Source of the DNA: Agaribacterium haliotis
GTDB taxonomy: Bacteria > Pseudomonadota > Gammaproteobacteria > Pseudomonadales > Cellvibrionaceae
Assembly: GCF_002312815.1 (NCBI RefSeq)
Contig: NZ_NKQJ01000004.1
Location: forward strand, 124,001 to 188,000
Direction: 5' to 3'
DNA length: 64,000 nt
Below, in pieces: positions 49,514-59,630 of the stretch. The translations under genes were made by a program, and so were the position numbers. The notes below the pieces were generated by a model. That model made no database searches and was not told where the DNA came from. It saw only the letters and a program-made list of their open reading frames with translations. Numbering within the stretch: position 1 is the stretch's first letter; each line of letters opens with the position of its first letter.

Positions 49514-52500
49514 ATGTTTAAGAAAAATGCAAAGACGCTGTTGGCTGGTGTTGTTGCAGTCGCAGCCAATGGCCTTGTTGTCGGTGCTGCGCATGCCGCT
49601 GTCCAGGTAGATATTAATGCCGATATTAAACACAGCGTAAACGGTGTTAACCAATTTGATAGAAAACGCCGCATTACCATGCACGCATCGCCAATTGAAA
49701 ACGAGTGGATTGGCGAAAAAGAAAAATACGATTATTTAATGGAGCTCGGCGTGCATTTTGGTCGCGACGCCGGTACATCGATGTGGTATTTCCAGCAAAC
49801 CGAAGGTGATGCAAGTCAGCCTCCCGCTGCCGATGACTATTTCCCGTGGGGTCATTTAGACGAGTTCAGCCGCGAAAGCCTAACTAGCGCGATGGATGGT
49901 TATCACTGGAATTTACAGACCAAGTACGAAGATGCGCACGAGTATTTTGATCGCAGCGAGTACATGATCGGAGCCTCGCAGCCGCGTCCGGCGATGCCAA
50001 ACTGGTCGACCTATAGCTGGTTTGGCGGCGCGCTCAATTCTGAGAACCCGTGGCGTCCGCGCACGATGGAGCAGGCCGCCGAATGGTACGCGGCTTTTTT
50101 GCAAGAGGCTTATTTGCGCGATACCGGTGACGATGCCGTGCTGCCAATGCCGCGCTACTGGGAAGTCGTCAACGAGCCGGATATGCAGATGAATACGACT
50201 GGTCACGAAGGCCACCTGAGTACCTGGGAAGAGCTTTTTCGCTACCACAATGTGGTTGCCGATGTTGTGCGTGCACGCCTCGGCAATGACGCGCCGCTTA
50301 TCGGTGGCATGACCTGGGGGCTGCACGATTTTCATCTCGGCGATGCCACTGCCTTCGGAGCACCGCGTTTGCAGGGTGAGGCTCTATTAACGGCATTTTA
50401 CGGCGCCGACAGCGATGAAAATCGCGCACTGAAAGACCGCATTCGCAACGAGATTTTTGCGCCGTCGGCAACGATGAACGACAGCGCCACCAGCCGCGGC
50501 TGGTATCAGTGGGATGTTATCTGGAAGGGCTTTTTGGATACCGCCGGCGCCAATATGGATTTTTATTCCATTCACCTTTACGACTGGCCTTCGTGGCAGA
50601 CTTCGGGCGGGCGAGTGCGCGCAGGTTCACACAGCGAGGCGGTGATGGACCTGCTCGAATGGTACGACGATAAGATGGTACCCGGCCCCAAAAAAGAGGT
50701 AATTGTCAGTGAGTTTGGTGCGGTACACGGTATGTACCAGGAGCAGGGCACAACACTCGATCGCATTCGCATGCGCTGGGAAAAACTCAAGCCTTTCTCT
50801 CAGATGCAGATGCAATTTTTAGAGCGCCCCGACTACATCACCATGTCTTTGCCGTTTATTGTTGTTAAAGGTCAGTGGGGCGATGGTGGGGCGACAACAC
50901 CTTATGCTCAGAGTGTAATGGATAGGGACTACGACAGCTGTACCTTAAATAATGACAACGGTTACCAGTATTACAGCGACTGTGTGTGGAATTTTAACCC
51001 GGCTATTCACTGGTTTGAACTGTGGCGCGATATTGATGGCACCCGTCTAGATACCTGGTCTTCCGATCGCGATATTCAAGTGGATGCCTATGTAAATAAC
51101 AATGACAGCCGCGGTGAGAATCACCTTTACGTCATTATTAACAGCATGGAAAAAGAAGATACCGAGCTTGATCTGAGCTGGGCCGGTATTCAAGGCAACA
51201 GCATTCAAAGTATCAGCTTGCGCCACCTTTATCTCGACGAAGCGATAGATGCTCACCCGGGTACTGGCCAGGGTAAACCGATTATGGCCGAAGCCGAACT
51301 CGCGGCGCTGCCAGATTCTGTGGTGATCGCTGCAGACTCCACCATGGTGCTCGACATTCAATACGCCAGTGCCATCAACCCGGCCTTTAACAACAATGAA
51401 AGCAAGTTCAGTGGCGAGCCTTTGAGTGCGGCGGCCCCCCACCGTGTCGGCGCCAACGGCTCGACTATTACGGCGCAAATTAACGGGGTTAGCAAGCCGG
51501 CAAGAGGTGAAGCGCAACTGCGTATTACCGCAGCATTTTATATGAGTCACTTTGGTCAGAGCGGCGTCGATCGCTCGAGTTTAAAGATTAATGGCCACGA
51601 TGTTGCGATAGATAACGACTTGCGCGGCGAGGGCCAGGACGCAAATATTCTGGCGACTCTGGAATTCCCGTTCCCGGTTGAATATTTAGCTGATAACGGC
51701 AACAACAGTGTCGAGTTTAGTTTCCTGCCGGCCGGTGATTTAGCTGCGATGGCGATTCAAGTCTGGGATTTTGATAAAGATATCAGTCGCTCAACACCGG
51801 CCTGTAAAGACTGTGTTGCATTGAGCTCATTTAATGTCAGTGAAAATAGCGCAAGTTTGAAGGTAAGCCAGTCGCAAGCTTTGACAGCAAATTTTTCGCC
51901 GGCTAATGCCTCTAACAAACGCATCAATTGGAGCTCGACGAACCCCAGTGTTGTCTCTGTGGACCAAAACGGTGTAATTACTGGTACCGGTGTCGGCTCG
52001 GCAACCATCAGCGCAAGCTCGGTCGACGGCGGCATGAGCGATAACATCAATGTCAGTGTCAGCCAGTTGCTCGCTGAAAGTGTTGCTATTGTCGGTGTGC
52101 CGAGCAATTTATATGTCGGTTCGTCGAAGCAATTAAGTGCAGCCGTGCGCCCAATTCACGCCCCGGATCGCAGTGTCGTTTGGTCGGTAAGCCCGGCTTC
52201 GGTGGCAGAGATAGACCAGAACGGTGTTTTAACTGCGCGCTCTGCAGGCACGGCGACGGTCACTGTCGAAACCAGCAATGGCATTCGCAGCAGTGTCGAT
52301 GTGCAAACATCGATACAAATGCCGACCGAGCTTATTTTATTGCCCGAGTCGACGCTGATGCCCAGCGGTGATTCCCTGCCCGTACAAGTTCAGATTTTAC
52401 CTGCCGACTCAAGTTTAACGGAGCTGAATTGGGTGAGCAGCAATGCTGCCGTGGCCGATGTTGTCGCTGGAGATATTGTTGCACTCAGTGAAGGTACTGC

Positions 52501-54454
52501 GCGACTGACGGCAAGCATCAACGGCACAACTATCAGTGATTACATCGATGTTGAAGTGGTCAACCCCATCGGTGCTATGCAGTGGCGCGAAGCGGAAAGT
52601 TTTGATGCGACCGGTGGCACCACCGGGGGCATGGAAATTAATGTTGCCGCCGGCAATATAAACTACAACCAAACCGGAGACTGGGCCGACTACGTGTGGA
52701 ACTTTGAGCAGGCCGGTATTTATCAGTTTGCCCTGAGTTACGGCACGATTATGGAGAGCTCCGGTATTGAAGTGCTGGTTGACGGTGTGGTGAATGCACA
52801 AAGTTCACTGAGCCCGACTGCAGGCTGGGATGCGCACCGGGAAGTCGTTGTCAGCAACGCCATTAATGTGCCGAGCGCCGGTACGCACACCGTGCGTATT
52901 AAATCCATCGGTGCGCCGGATGCTTTTCAGTGGAACGCAGATAAAGTTGGCCTGCGTTTGCTGAAAGTACTGAACTGTGCGCCGAATTGTACTAGTCCAA
53001 GCCCAAGCCCAAGCCCAATGCCGAGTGCCAGCCCAAGCTTGTCACCTTCACCTTCGCCCTCTCCGTTGTTAAGTCCATCGCCCTCGCCAAGCCCCAGTAT
53101 TTTAGCTTCTCCGAGTCCGCTGCCATCTAGCAGCCCGAGTTTGCCGCCCGGTGGTGGCAGCGTTTTGGTTGAATTGGAAGACTTTGATTTAACCGGGCGT
53201 GACGGAGCCGCTATCGGCGGTGACAGTATTCTCGGCTTTAATAAAAACGGCTCGACTATTAACTGGAATACCTCCGGTGATTACGCCGATTACCCGGTGA
53301 GTTTTGACGTTTCCGGCAACTATCGAATTGTGCTTGATGCCGCTTCGCCGATGACCGGTGAGCTCGGTGTGATTGTTAGCCTGGATGGCAATCAGATAGC
53401 AAGTTCAGGGCTCAGTGCGACCGGTGATTGGGAAGTTTACGAGTCTCAAATTGTTGCAGACAGTGTGGCCATTACTTCCGGCAATTACACCTTGCGAGTA
53501 CAGAGCAGTGGCGCCAGCGCCTGGCAGTGGAATGCGGACAAAATCCGTTTTGTTTTGTTAAACAGCACAGAGCCAAGTCCGTCGCCGAGCCCTTCTCTGA
53601 GTCCGTCGCCGAGCCCAGTGCCCAGCCCCTCCCCAAGCCAAACGCCGGCCGGTGACTTGCCATTTAGCAGCGCTGGAACCAGCATCACACAGCAAACACT
53701 GAGCTGGAGCACAGGCGTGATTGATACCTCGGCTGCAGCGAGCTTTGCCGTGAGCATGAAGGCTTCAGGTACAGGCCCTATGGAGAATTCAGATTATCTG
53801 AATATCTATTACAAAATTGACGGCGGCGCGCAGCTCGCCCTGTCTGAGTTCGTCAATGCGTTTGCGCAGCAGAGTGTCGCACTTGCGGGTCTTAGCGGCT
53901 CGAGTTTTGAGTTAATTGTTGAAGGCAAAACCAGCTGGGGTGACGAGACATACACGGTCAGTGATATCAGCGTTGTTGCGGAAAATAGCCCGCTGCCCTC
54001 ACCGAGTCCATCGCCGTCGACTCAGCCATCACCGCAGCCGAGCACAAATCCCGCGGAGCCTATTTTGACCGAAGGCGAAGACTTTGTTGCCACCGGTGGT
54101 ACTCAGGACGGTTTTACCACTCGTACCTTTTGGGGCACGACGACTTTTGCCGATCACATACTGACAGGTGCTTGGGCGGATTACGAAGTTGTTTTCCCGG
54201 TAAGTGGTAACTATGACCTGAGCTTTATTGCGTCGACGATGGAAAGCAGCGACTCCAACGCCAAAATTTATATCGACGGTGTTGCCGTTGCCGAAACACC
54301 AGTCTATGGCAACAACCTCAATGTTTTTGTTGAACATGAGATTGCCACCGGCCTAGCTATTAGTGCCGGCACCCACACTGTTCGTATTGAAGCGACGGGG
54401 GCTGTTTTGAAGTGGCACTTCTTTTTAGATAGCTTTACCTTTAGCACGCCTTAA
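49514..54454 (+). CDS. GH86 beta-agarase/porphyranase 1, multi-modular secreted
   Basis: 1646-residue secreted glycoside hydrolase of family 86, acting on red-algal galactans (agarose or porphyran). Signal peptide 1-28 (AHA before AVQVDINAD). Catalytic domain and its beta-sandwich extension about 30-760: acid/base E221 in WEVVNEPDMQ, nucleophile E400 in IVSEFGAVHG. Then three Big2 Ig-like domains (about 768-1015), CBM6 (1019-1153), Ser-Pro linker, CBM6 (1217-1350), linker, an unrecognised beta-rich module (1382-1490), linker, CBM6 (1516-1646). The extra module is absent from gene 2. GAGGG precedes the ATG; a strong terminator follows. Agarase versus porphyranase cannot be decided from sequence. 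Confidence 0.9.
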   Translation: MFKKNAKTLLAGVVAVAANGLVVGAAHAAVQVDINADIKHSVNGVNQFDRKRRITMHASPIENEWIGEKEKYDYLMELGVHFGRDAGTSMWYFQQTEGDASQPPAADDYFPWGHLDEFSRESLTSAMDGYHWNLQTKYEDAHEYFDRSEYMIGASQPRPAMPNWSTYSWFGGALNSENPWRPRTMEQAAEWYAAFLQEAYLRDTGDDAVLPMPRYWEVVNEPDMQMNTTGHEGHLSTWEELFRYHNVVADVVRARLGNDAPLIGGMTWGLHDFHLGDATAFGAPRLQGEALLTAFYGADSDENRALKDRIRNEIFAPSATMNDSATSRGWYQWDVIWKGFLDTAGANMDFYSIHLYDWPSWQTSGGRVRAGSHSEAVMDLLEWYDDKMVPGPKKEVIVSEFGAVHGMYQEQGTTLDRIRMRWEKLKPFSQMQMQFLERPDYITMSLPFIVVKGQWGDGGATTPYAQSVMDRDYDSCTLNNDNGYQYYSDCVWNFNPAIHWFELWRDIDGTRLDTWSSDRDIQVDAYVNNNDSRGENHLYVIINSMEKEDTELDLSWAGIQGNSIQSISLRHLYLDEAIDAHPGTGQGKPIMAEAELAALPDSVVIAADSTMVLDIQYASAINPAFNNNESKFSGEPLSAAAPHRVGANGSTITAQINGVSKPARGEAQLRITAAFYMSHFGQSGVDRSSLKINGHDVAIDNDLRGEGQDANILATLEFPFPVEYLADNGNNSVEFSFLPAGDLAAMAIQVWDFDKDISRSTPACKDCVALSSFNVSENSASLKVSQSQALTANFSPANASNKRINWSSTNPSVVSVDQNGVITGTGVGSATISASSVDGGMSDNINVSVSQLLAESVAIVGVPSNLYVGSSKQLSAAVRPIHAPDRSVVWSVSPASVAEIDQNGVLTARSAGTATVTVETSNGIRSSVDVQTSIQMPTELILLPESTLMPSGDSLPVQVQILPADSSLTELNWVSSNAAVADVVAGDIVALSEGTARLTASINGTTISDYIDVEVVNPIGAMQWREAESFDATGGTTGGMEINVAAGNINYNQTGDWADYVWNFEQAGIYQFALSYGTIMESSGIEVLVDGVVNAQSSLSPTAGWDAHREVVVSNAINVPSAGTHTVRIKSIGAPDAFQWNADKVGLRLLKVLNCAPNCTSPSPSPSPMPSASPSLSPSPSPSPLLSPSPSPSPSILASPSPLPSSSPSLPPGGGSVLVELEDFDLTGRDGAAIGGDSILGFNKNGSTINWNTSGDYADYPVSFDVSGNYRIVLDAASPMTGELGVIVSLDGNQIASSGLSATGDWEVYESQIVADSVAITSGNYTLRVQSSGASAWQWNADKIRFVLLNSTEPSPSPSPSLSPSPSPVPSPSPSQTPAGDLPFSSAGTSITQQTLSWSTGVIDTSAAASFAVSMKASGTGPMENSDYLNIYYKIDGGAQLALSEFVNAFAQQSVALAGLSGSSFELIVEGKTSWGDETYTVSDISVVAENSPLPSPSPSPSTQPSPQPSTNPAEPILTEGEDFVATGGTQDGFTTRTFWGTTTFADHILTGAWADYEVVFPVSGNYDLSFIASTMESSDSNAKIYIDGVAVAETPVYGNNLNVFVEHEIATGLAISAGTHTVRIEATGAVLKWHFFLDSFTFSTP
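52990..53155 (+). repeat. Ser-Pro linker repeat in GH86 gene 1
   Basis: Low-complexity DNA coding for about 55 residues of mostly alternating Ser and Pro, between the first two CBM6 modules. Codons vary (AGC, AGT, TCG, TCT with CCA, CCG, CCT), so it is old or under selection for protein rather than DNA repeat. Shorter linkers of the same kind lie at about 53572-53650 and 53994-54050. Confidence 0.9.
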
Positions 54455-54504
54455 AAAACGAGAAAGCTAGTTTTTTCTTGCTCAGTAAAAACTCCACTCT
54501 ATTT

Positions 54505-54536
54505 GGCCCATCTTCGTAAGGAGATGGGCCTTTTTT
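54505..54536 (+). terminator. Rho-independent terminator of GH86 gene 1
   Basis: GGCCCATCT (54505-54513), 8-base loop, AGATGGGCC (54522-54530), then six T. A perfect 9-base stem with U-run, 51 bases after the stop codon. Confidence 0.9.
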
Positions 54537-55094
54537 ATATTTTATTTTGAGTAAATGAAATCTATTGGTCTCGGATAGAAAATCGAATGCCACTTTTTTT
54601 CTGATTACTAAGTATGGTTTTCTTGTTGGATGGTTCAAAAAGTAACACTCGAATTTATCTTCGTTTTTGTGGTTTTTTAGATGTATTAGTTATATTTGAT
54701 CTGGATTTGTTGTCGGTTTTTTTAGATTTTTCTTGCTAGATGTTGTCCGGATTTTGTGTCCATGCCTGTTTGTGTGAGTGCCCGGACAGTTATGGTTCAG
54801 TTTGCATATAAATTATTGTTCTAGTTGCTGAGGCTTGTTGTTTGCGCGAGTTTGATATCGGCTAGACATTAAAAAGCCTGTTAAGTTAGTTTTTCATCGC
54901 AAAATTAATTTTTTGTTGCTGAAGAGTCTTCTCAAGGATGAGATTAAAAAGCAGAGAGCGCTTGTTGTCTTCATTGTAAATGGCCATAAATTTGGGCTGC
55001 TCGTTGTCGTATTTTGCTCTGCTTATTTGATCAAAAATAATTGCTCAGTCCTCAAGTTCTTATAAGTCAAATAAATAAAATAACTGAGGGAACT
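54537..55094. other. Non-coding region upstream of GH86 gene 2
   Basis: 558 AT-rich bases without a credible gene. Holds copy 2 of the shared upstream block near its left end. Unlike genes 1 and 3, the leader next to the start codon is different (TGAGGG ribosome site, no AATAAACACAATAATCCG segment) and no clear copy of the -171 box was found. Confidence 0.65.
54567..54614 (+). promoter_or_regulatory. Shared upstream block, copy 2 (GH86 gene 2)
   Basis: GGTC-TCG-GATA (54567-54577, imperfect dyad) then AAGTA at 54610-54614, starting 38 bases after the dyad centre and followed by TGGTTTT as in copy 3. The dyad centre is 523 bases before the start codon of GH86 gene 2. Confidence 0.5.
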
Positions 55095-58000
55095 ATGTTC
55101 AAGAAATTTCCAAAATCGCTGCTAAACGTTGTTGTCAGCTCTGCCGTTGCAGGTGGTCTGGCCGCACACGCTAGTGCCGCGGTTCAAGTTGATATTAACG
55201 CTGATGTCATTCACTCGGTGAATGGCGCTAATCAATTTGAACGTGAACGTCGTATCACCATGCACTCTTCTCCAATTGAAAATGAGTGGCTCGGTGAAAA
55301 AGAAAAACTAGACTACGTGATGGAACTCGGTGTGCACTTCGGTCGCGACGCCGGTCTTTCTATGTGGAATTTCCGCCAGACCGAGGGTGACCCAACTCGT
55401 CCTCCGGAAGCGGACGACTATTTCCCCTGGGGCCATCTCGATGAATTTGACCGCGAAAGTCTGAACACCTCAGTCGACGGGTATCACTGGGCGATGCAAA
55501 ACACCTACGCTGATGCTCAGGAATACTTTGTTGATCACACCAAGTATATGATCGGTGCAACTCAGCCGCGTCCAGCCTTCCCTAACTGGTCAACCTATAG
55601 CTGGTTTGGCGGCGGTTTAGAGTCTGAAAATCCGTGGCGTCCGCGCACTATGGAGCAGACGGCCGAATGGCTTGCGGCCTTCCTCGAAGAAGCGTATCTG
55701 CGTGAAGTGCCAGAGGGTGATGCCAAGGTTCCTATGCCTCACTACTGGGAAGTCGTAAATGAGCCGGACATGCAAATGAACACCGGCGGTCACGAAGGTC
55801 ATGTTAATACCTGGGAAGAATTATTCCGTTACCACAATGTGGTAGCAGAGGTTGTTCGTGAAAAACTCGGTGACCAAGCGCCAAAAATTGGTGGTATGAC
55901 TTGGGGCCTGCACGATTTCCATCGCGGCGACTCAACGGCTTTTGGTTCACCTCGCGCTCAGGGCGAAGCCCTACTGAAAATGTTCTACGGTGATGAAACG
56001 CCTGAGAACAAACCGCTGTTAGACCGTATTCGCAATGAAATTTTTGCGCCGTCTGAAACCATGAATGATCCGAATACCGGTCGCGACTGGTATCAGTGGG
56101 ATGTGGTTTGGAAGATGTTCCTCGATCAGGCCGGTGAGAACATGGATTTCTACTCTATTCACACCTATGACTGGGTTGATTGGCCAACTGATCCTGCTCC
56201 GACCATTCGTACCGGTGCTCACACAGAAGCGGTAATGGATCTGCTTGAGTGGTATGACGAAAAATTTGTACCTGGCCCGCGTAAAGAAGTGGTTGTATCG
56301 GAATTCGGTGGTATTAACAGCGCCCATATGGACACCGGTGAAAACGTCGATTTATTCCGTGCTAAGTGGGAAAAAATTAAGTCCTTCCAGCAAATGCAGA
56401 TGCAGTTCCTCGAGCGCCCTGATTACATCGCAATGTCTTTACCATTTATTGTGGTTAAAGGTAGCTGGGGTGATCACGGTAAATACGACCCTTACGCTCA
56501 ATCTTTGTTGCAGCGTGATTACAGTACTTGTGAAGAAACCGAAAGCGCATTTATTAATTGTAAGTGGGACTTTAACTCGGCAATTCACTGGTATGAACAG
56601 TGGCGTGATATCGAGGGTACTCGTGTAGATACCTGGTCAAGCGATCGCGATATTCAGGTTGATGCTTATGTTAATAACTACGATAAGAATGGTGAGCACC
56701 ACCTCTACGTAATCGTTAACAGCATTCACGGCGATAACACTGAAGTGGATCTGAGTTGGGCCGGTATTAACGGCAATAGTATTAAGAATATTGAAATGCG
56801 TCACCTCTACCTCGACGCTGAAGTTGATGGTGATGGCAACGCGGCTAACGGTGTCGGTAAGCCTATTCTCGCCGAAGCCGAGCTTGCTGCTCTGCCGGAG
56901 AGCTTAGTGGTTGCAGAAAACTCAACCATTATTCTCGATATTCAATACGCTAGCCCAATTAATTCTGCGTTTAATAATAACGAAACTAAGTATGCTGGTG
57001 AGCCTCTGTCTGCTACGGACCCATATCGTGTTGCCGCAGGTGGTTCAACTGTAACTACTCAAGTAAATGGCGTAGCCAAGCCTGCTAAAGGTGAAGCTCA
57101 GCTGCGTGTTGTAACAGCGTTCTACATCAGTCACTTTAATGACAATAACCTCGACCGCTCTTGGTTGAAGATCAATGGTCACAATGTTGAGCTTGATACG
57201 GATTTGCGCGGCGAAATTCACAGCGGAAAAATTCTGGCAACTCTGGAATTCCCTTTCCCTGTTGAATACTTAGCTGACAACGGCAATAACACCGTTGAAT
57301 TTAGCTTCTTGCCTGCCGGTGAAATTGCGGCGATGTCCATTCAGACCTGGGACTTTGATAAAGACATTACTCGTTCAACGCCTGCGACTGATAACGTAGC
57401 TGTAAGCGGTTTCAGCGTTGCTGAAAATAGTGTGAACTTGAAAGTGACGAAGTCTCAAGCGCTGAGCTCTACGTTTGCTCCGGCTAATGCCTCTAACAAA
57501 ACCGTAACCTGGACTTCGAGCAATCCAAACGTTGCCTCTGTTGATCCTAACGGTGTTGTTACCGGTACTAGCGTAGGTACTGCGACCATTCGTGCAGTTA
57601 GTGTCGACGGATCATTCACTGATTCAGTAAACGTTAGCGTGAGCCAACTGGTTGCCGACAGTATTGGTATTGTTGGTGTGCCGAGCGAACTTTATGTTGG
57701 TTCTAGTAAGCAATTAAGTGCTGCTGTGCGTCCTATTCATACTCCGGATCGTTCAGTGACCTGGTCTGCTTCGCCAACTTCAATTGCAACTGTTGACGAA
57801 AATGGTGTTGTAACTGCTAAAGCCGCAGGTACTGCGACTATCACTGCAACGACCAGCAATGGCCTGTCTGCGAGCACGACGATTCAAACCACAATGCTGA
57901 TGCCCGAATCTCTGAGCCTTGAGCCCGAGACGACGCTGATGCCCAACGGTGATTCTCTGCCTCTGCAGGTGAGCATCGAGCCTTACAACGCTTCACTGCA

Positions 58001-59621
58001 AGATGTTAGTTATCGCTCAAGTAACCCGAATGTTGCTGACGTAGTTGGTGGCGATATCGTTGCATTGAGCCAGGGTACGGCAACTATTACCGGCACCATC
58101 GACGGTACTACTGTCAGTGATATCGTTGAAGTCGAAGTGGTTGTTCCTCAGGGCAACATGGTTTGGCGTGACGCGGTGAGCTTTAATGGAACCGGTGGTC
58201 CGCACGGTGGTTTTGAAATCAATACTTCCGCGAACAATATCAACATGAACCAAACCGGTGATTGGGCTGATTTTGTTTGGGATTTTGATACGGCCGGTAT
58301 TTATCAATTTGCAATTGCCTACGGTACTAACCAAGATGGCGCTGGCATTGAAGTGCTGGTTGATGGTGTGAGTAACGCGACTGCATCGTTGCCAAATACA
58401 GGTGACTGGGATTCAGCAACTGAGACTGTTGTTAGCAATGCGATCAATATTCCAAGTGCTGGTAGCTACACGATTCGTATCCAATCGATCGGTGTAGCGA
58501 GTGCATGGCAGTGGAACGCCGACAAAATTGGCCTGAAACTGTTAAAAGCATCTAACTGTGCGCCAAATTGCCCGAGCCCAAGTCCGTCTCCGAGCGCGAG
58601 CCCAAGTGCTTCTCCGTCTCCGAGTGCAAGCCCAAGCCCAAGTGTCTCTCCGTCTCCGAGCGTAAGTCCGAGCCCGTCGCCTTCACCTAGCACGAGCCCA
58701 TCGCCGAGCCCGTCTTTACCTCCTGTGGGCGCTGCAACAGTGGTGGTTGAGCTTGAAGACTTTGACGGTACCGGGCGCGATGGTGCAGCAGTTGGCGGCG
58801 ATAGTATCAACGGTTTTAATGCCAGCGGTTCAACGATTAACTGGAACACCACGGGTGACTACGCTGACTACAGCGTGAGTTTTGAGACTTCTGGCCTATA
58901 CAATATTGTGCTTGATGTTGCGTCGCCTATGACAGGTGAGCTCGGTGTTTTACTTAGCCTCGACGGTGCTCAAATTGCGACTTCATCTCTCAGCGCTACC
59001 GGTGATTGGGAAGTTTATGAGTCGCAAGTTGTTGGCACTAACGTCGCTATAAACGCAGGCACTTACACCTTGCGTGTTCAGAGTCAGGGTGCATCTACTT
59101 GGCAGTGGAATGCGGATAAGCTCAGCTTTAATTTTATTCAAAGCAGCGAGCCTAGCCCGTCTCCATCACCAAGTGTGAGCCCAAGCCCAGAGCCCAGCCC
59201 GTCGCCAAGCTCTAACCCAGGTGAGGCTATCCTTACCGAAGGTGAAAGCTTTTTCGCAACCGGTGGTACTCAGGATGGTTTCACTACCCGTACCTTCTGG
59301 GGCACGACGACCTTTGCCGATCACGTGCTGACCGGTGGTTGGGCGGACTATGAAGTTAGCTTCCCTGCAAGTGGCACATACGATTTAAGCTTTATTGCGG
59401 CAAGCAAAGAAGCGAGTGACTCGGGTGTGAAGATTTATATCGACGGCGTTGAAGTTGCCGAAACACCAGTCTATGGCAACAACCTCAATGTTTTTGTTGA
59501 GCATGAGATTGCCTCCGGCCTAGCTATTAGTGGCGGCACCCACACTGTTCGCATTGAAGCGACGGGGTCTGTTTTGAAGTGGCACTTCTTTTTAGATAGC
59601 TTCAGTTTTACTGCGCAGTAA
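55095..59621 (+). CDS. GH86 beta-agarase/porphyranase 2, multi-modular secreted
   Basis: 1508-residue paralogue of the preceding gene. Start ATG at 55095 with TGAGGG four bases before it; the frame is open to 55041 but that part lacks a signal peptide start. Signal peptide about 1-29 (ASA before AVQVDINAD). GH86 domain with acid/base E223 (WEVVNEPDMQ) and nucleophile E403 (VVSEFGGIN). Three Big2 domains, CBM6 (about 1019-1150), Ser-Pro linker, CBM6 (1215-1348), one short linker, CBM6 (1377-1508). The unrecognised module of gene 1 is missing. The first CBM6 begins WRDAVSF where genes 1 and 3 have WREAESF/WREAETF. T-ending codons (CGT, GGT) are more frequent than in gene 1, possibly reflecting higher expression. 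Confidence 0.9.
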   Translation: MFKKFPKSLLNVVVSSAVAGGLAAHASAAVQVDINADVIHSVNGANQFERERRITMHSSPIENEWLGEKEKLDYVMELGVHFGRDAGLSMWNFRQTEGDPTRPPEADDYFPWGHLDEFDRESLNTSVDGYHWAMQNTYADAQEYFVDHTKYMIGATQPRPAFPNWSTYSWFGGGLESENPWRPRTMEQTAEWLAAFLEEAYLREVPEGDAKVPMPHYWEVVNEPDMQMNTGGHEGHVNTWEELFRYHNVVAEVVREKLGDQAPKIGGMTWGLHDFHRGDSTAFGSPRAQGEALLKMFYGDETPENKPLLDRIRNEIFAPSETMNDPNTGRDWYQWDVVWKMFLDQAGENMDFYSIHTYDWVDWPTDPAPTIRTGAHTEAVMDLLEWYDEKFVPGPRKEVVVSEFGGINSAHMDTGENVDLFRAKWEKIKSFQQMQMQFLERPDYIAMSLPFIVVKGSWGDHGKYDPYAQSLLQRDYSTCEETESAFINCKWDFNSAIHWYEQWRDIEGTRVDTWSSDRDIQVDAYVNNYDKNGEHHLYVIVNSIHGDNTEVDLSWAGINGNSIKNIEMRHLYLDAEVDGDGNAANGVGKPILAEAELAALPESLVVAENSTIILDIQYASPINSAFNNNETKYAGEPLSATDPYRVAAGGSTVTTQVNGVAKPAKGEAQLRVVTAFYISHFNDNNLDRSWLKINGHNVELDTDLRGEIHSGKILATLEFPFPVEYLADNGNNTVEFSFLPAGEIAAMSIQTWDFDKDITRSTPATDNVAVSGFSVAENSVNLKVTKSQALSSTFAPANASNKTVTWTSSNPNVASVDPNGVVTGTSVGTATIRAVSVDGSFTDSVNVSVSQLVADSIGIVGVPSELYVGSSKQLSAAVRPIHTPDRSVTWSASPTSIATVDENGVVTAKAAGTATITATTSNGLSASTTIQTTMLMPESLSLEPETTLMPNGDSLPLQVSIEPYNASLQDVSYRSSNPNVADVVGGDIVALSQGTATITGTIDGTTVSDIVEVEVVVPQGNMVWRDAVSFNGTGGPHGGFEINTSANNINMNQTGDWADFVWDFDTAGIYQFAIAYGTNQDGAGIEVLVDGVSNATASLPNTGDWDSATETVVSNAINIPSAGSYTIRIQSIGVASAWQWNADKIGLKLLKASNCAPNCPSPSPSPSASPSASPSPSASPSPSVSPSPSVSPSPSPSPSTSPSPSPSLPPVGAATVVVELEDFDGTGRDGAAVGGDSINGFNASGSTINWNTTGDYADYSVSFETSGLYNIVLDVASPMTGELGVLLSLDGAQIATSSLSATGDWEVYESQVVGTNVAINAGTYTLRVQSQGASTWQWNADKLSFNFIQSSEPSPSPSPSVSPSPEPSPSPSSNPGEAILTEGESFFATGGTQDGFTTRTFWGTTTFADHVLTGGWADYEVSFPASGTYDLSFIAASKEASDSGVKIYIDGVEVAETPVYGNNLNVFVEHEIASGLAISGGTHTVRIEATGSVLKWHFFLDSFSFTAQ
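58570..58730 (+). repeat. Ser-Pro linker repeat in GH86 gene 2
   Basis: About 52 codons of alternating Ser-Pro with interspersed Ala/Val/Thr between the first and second CBM6 modules. A shorter linker lies at about 59150-59215. Confidence 0.9.
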
Positions 59622-59630
59622 GTCGTTAAT

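Noticed and set aside
52990-53155. CRISPR-like periodic repeat
   Set aside because: The periodicity comes from Ser-Pro codons in a continuous reading frame; there are no spacers and no cas genes.
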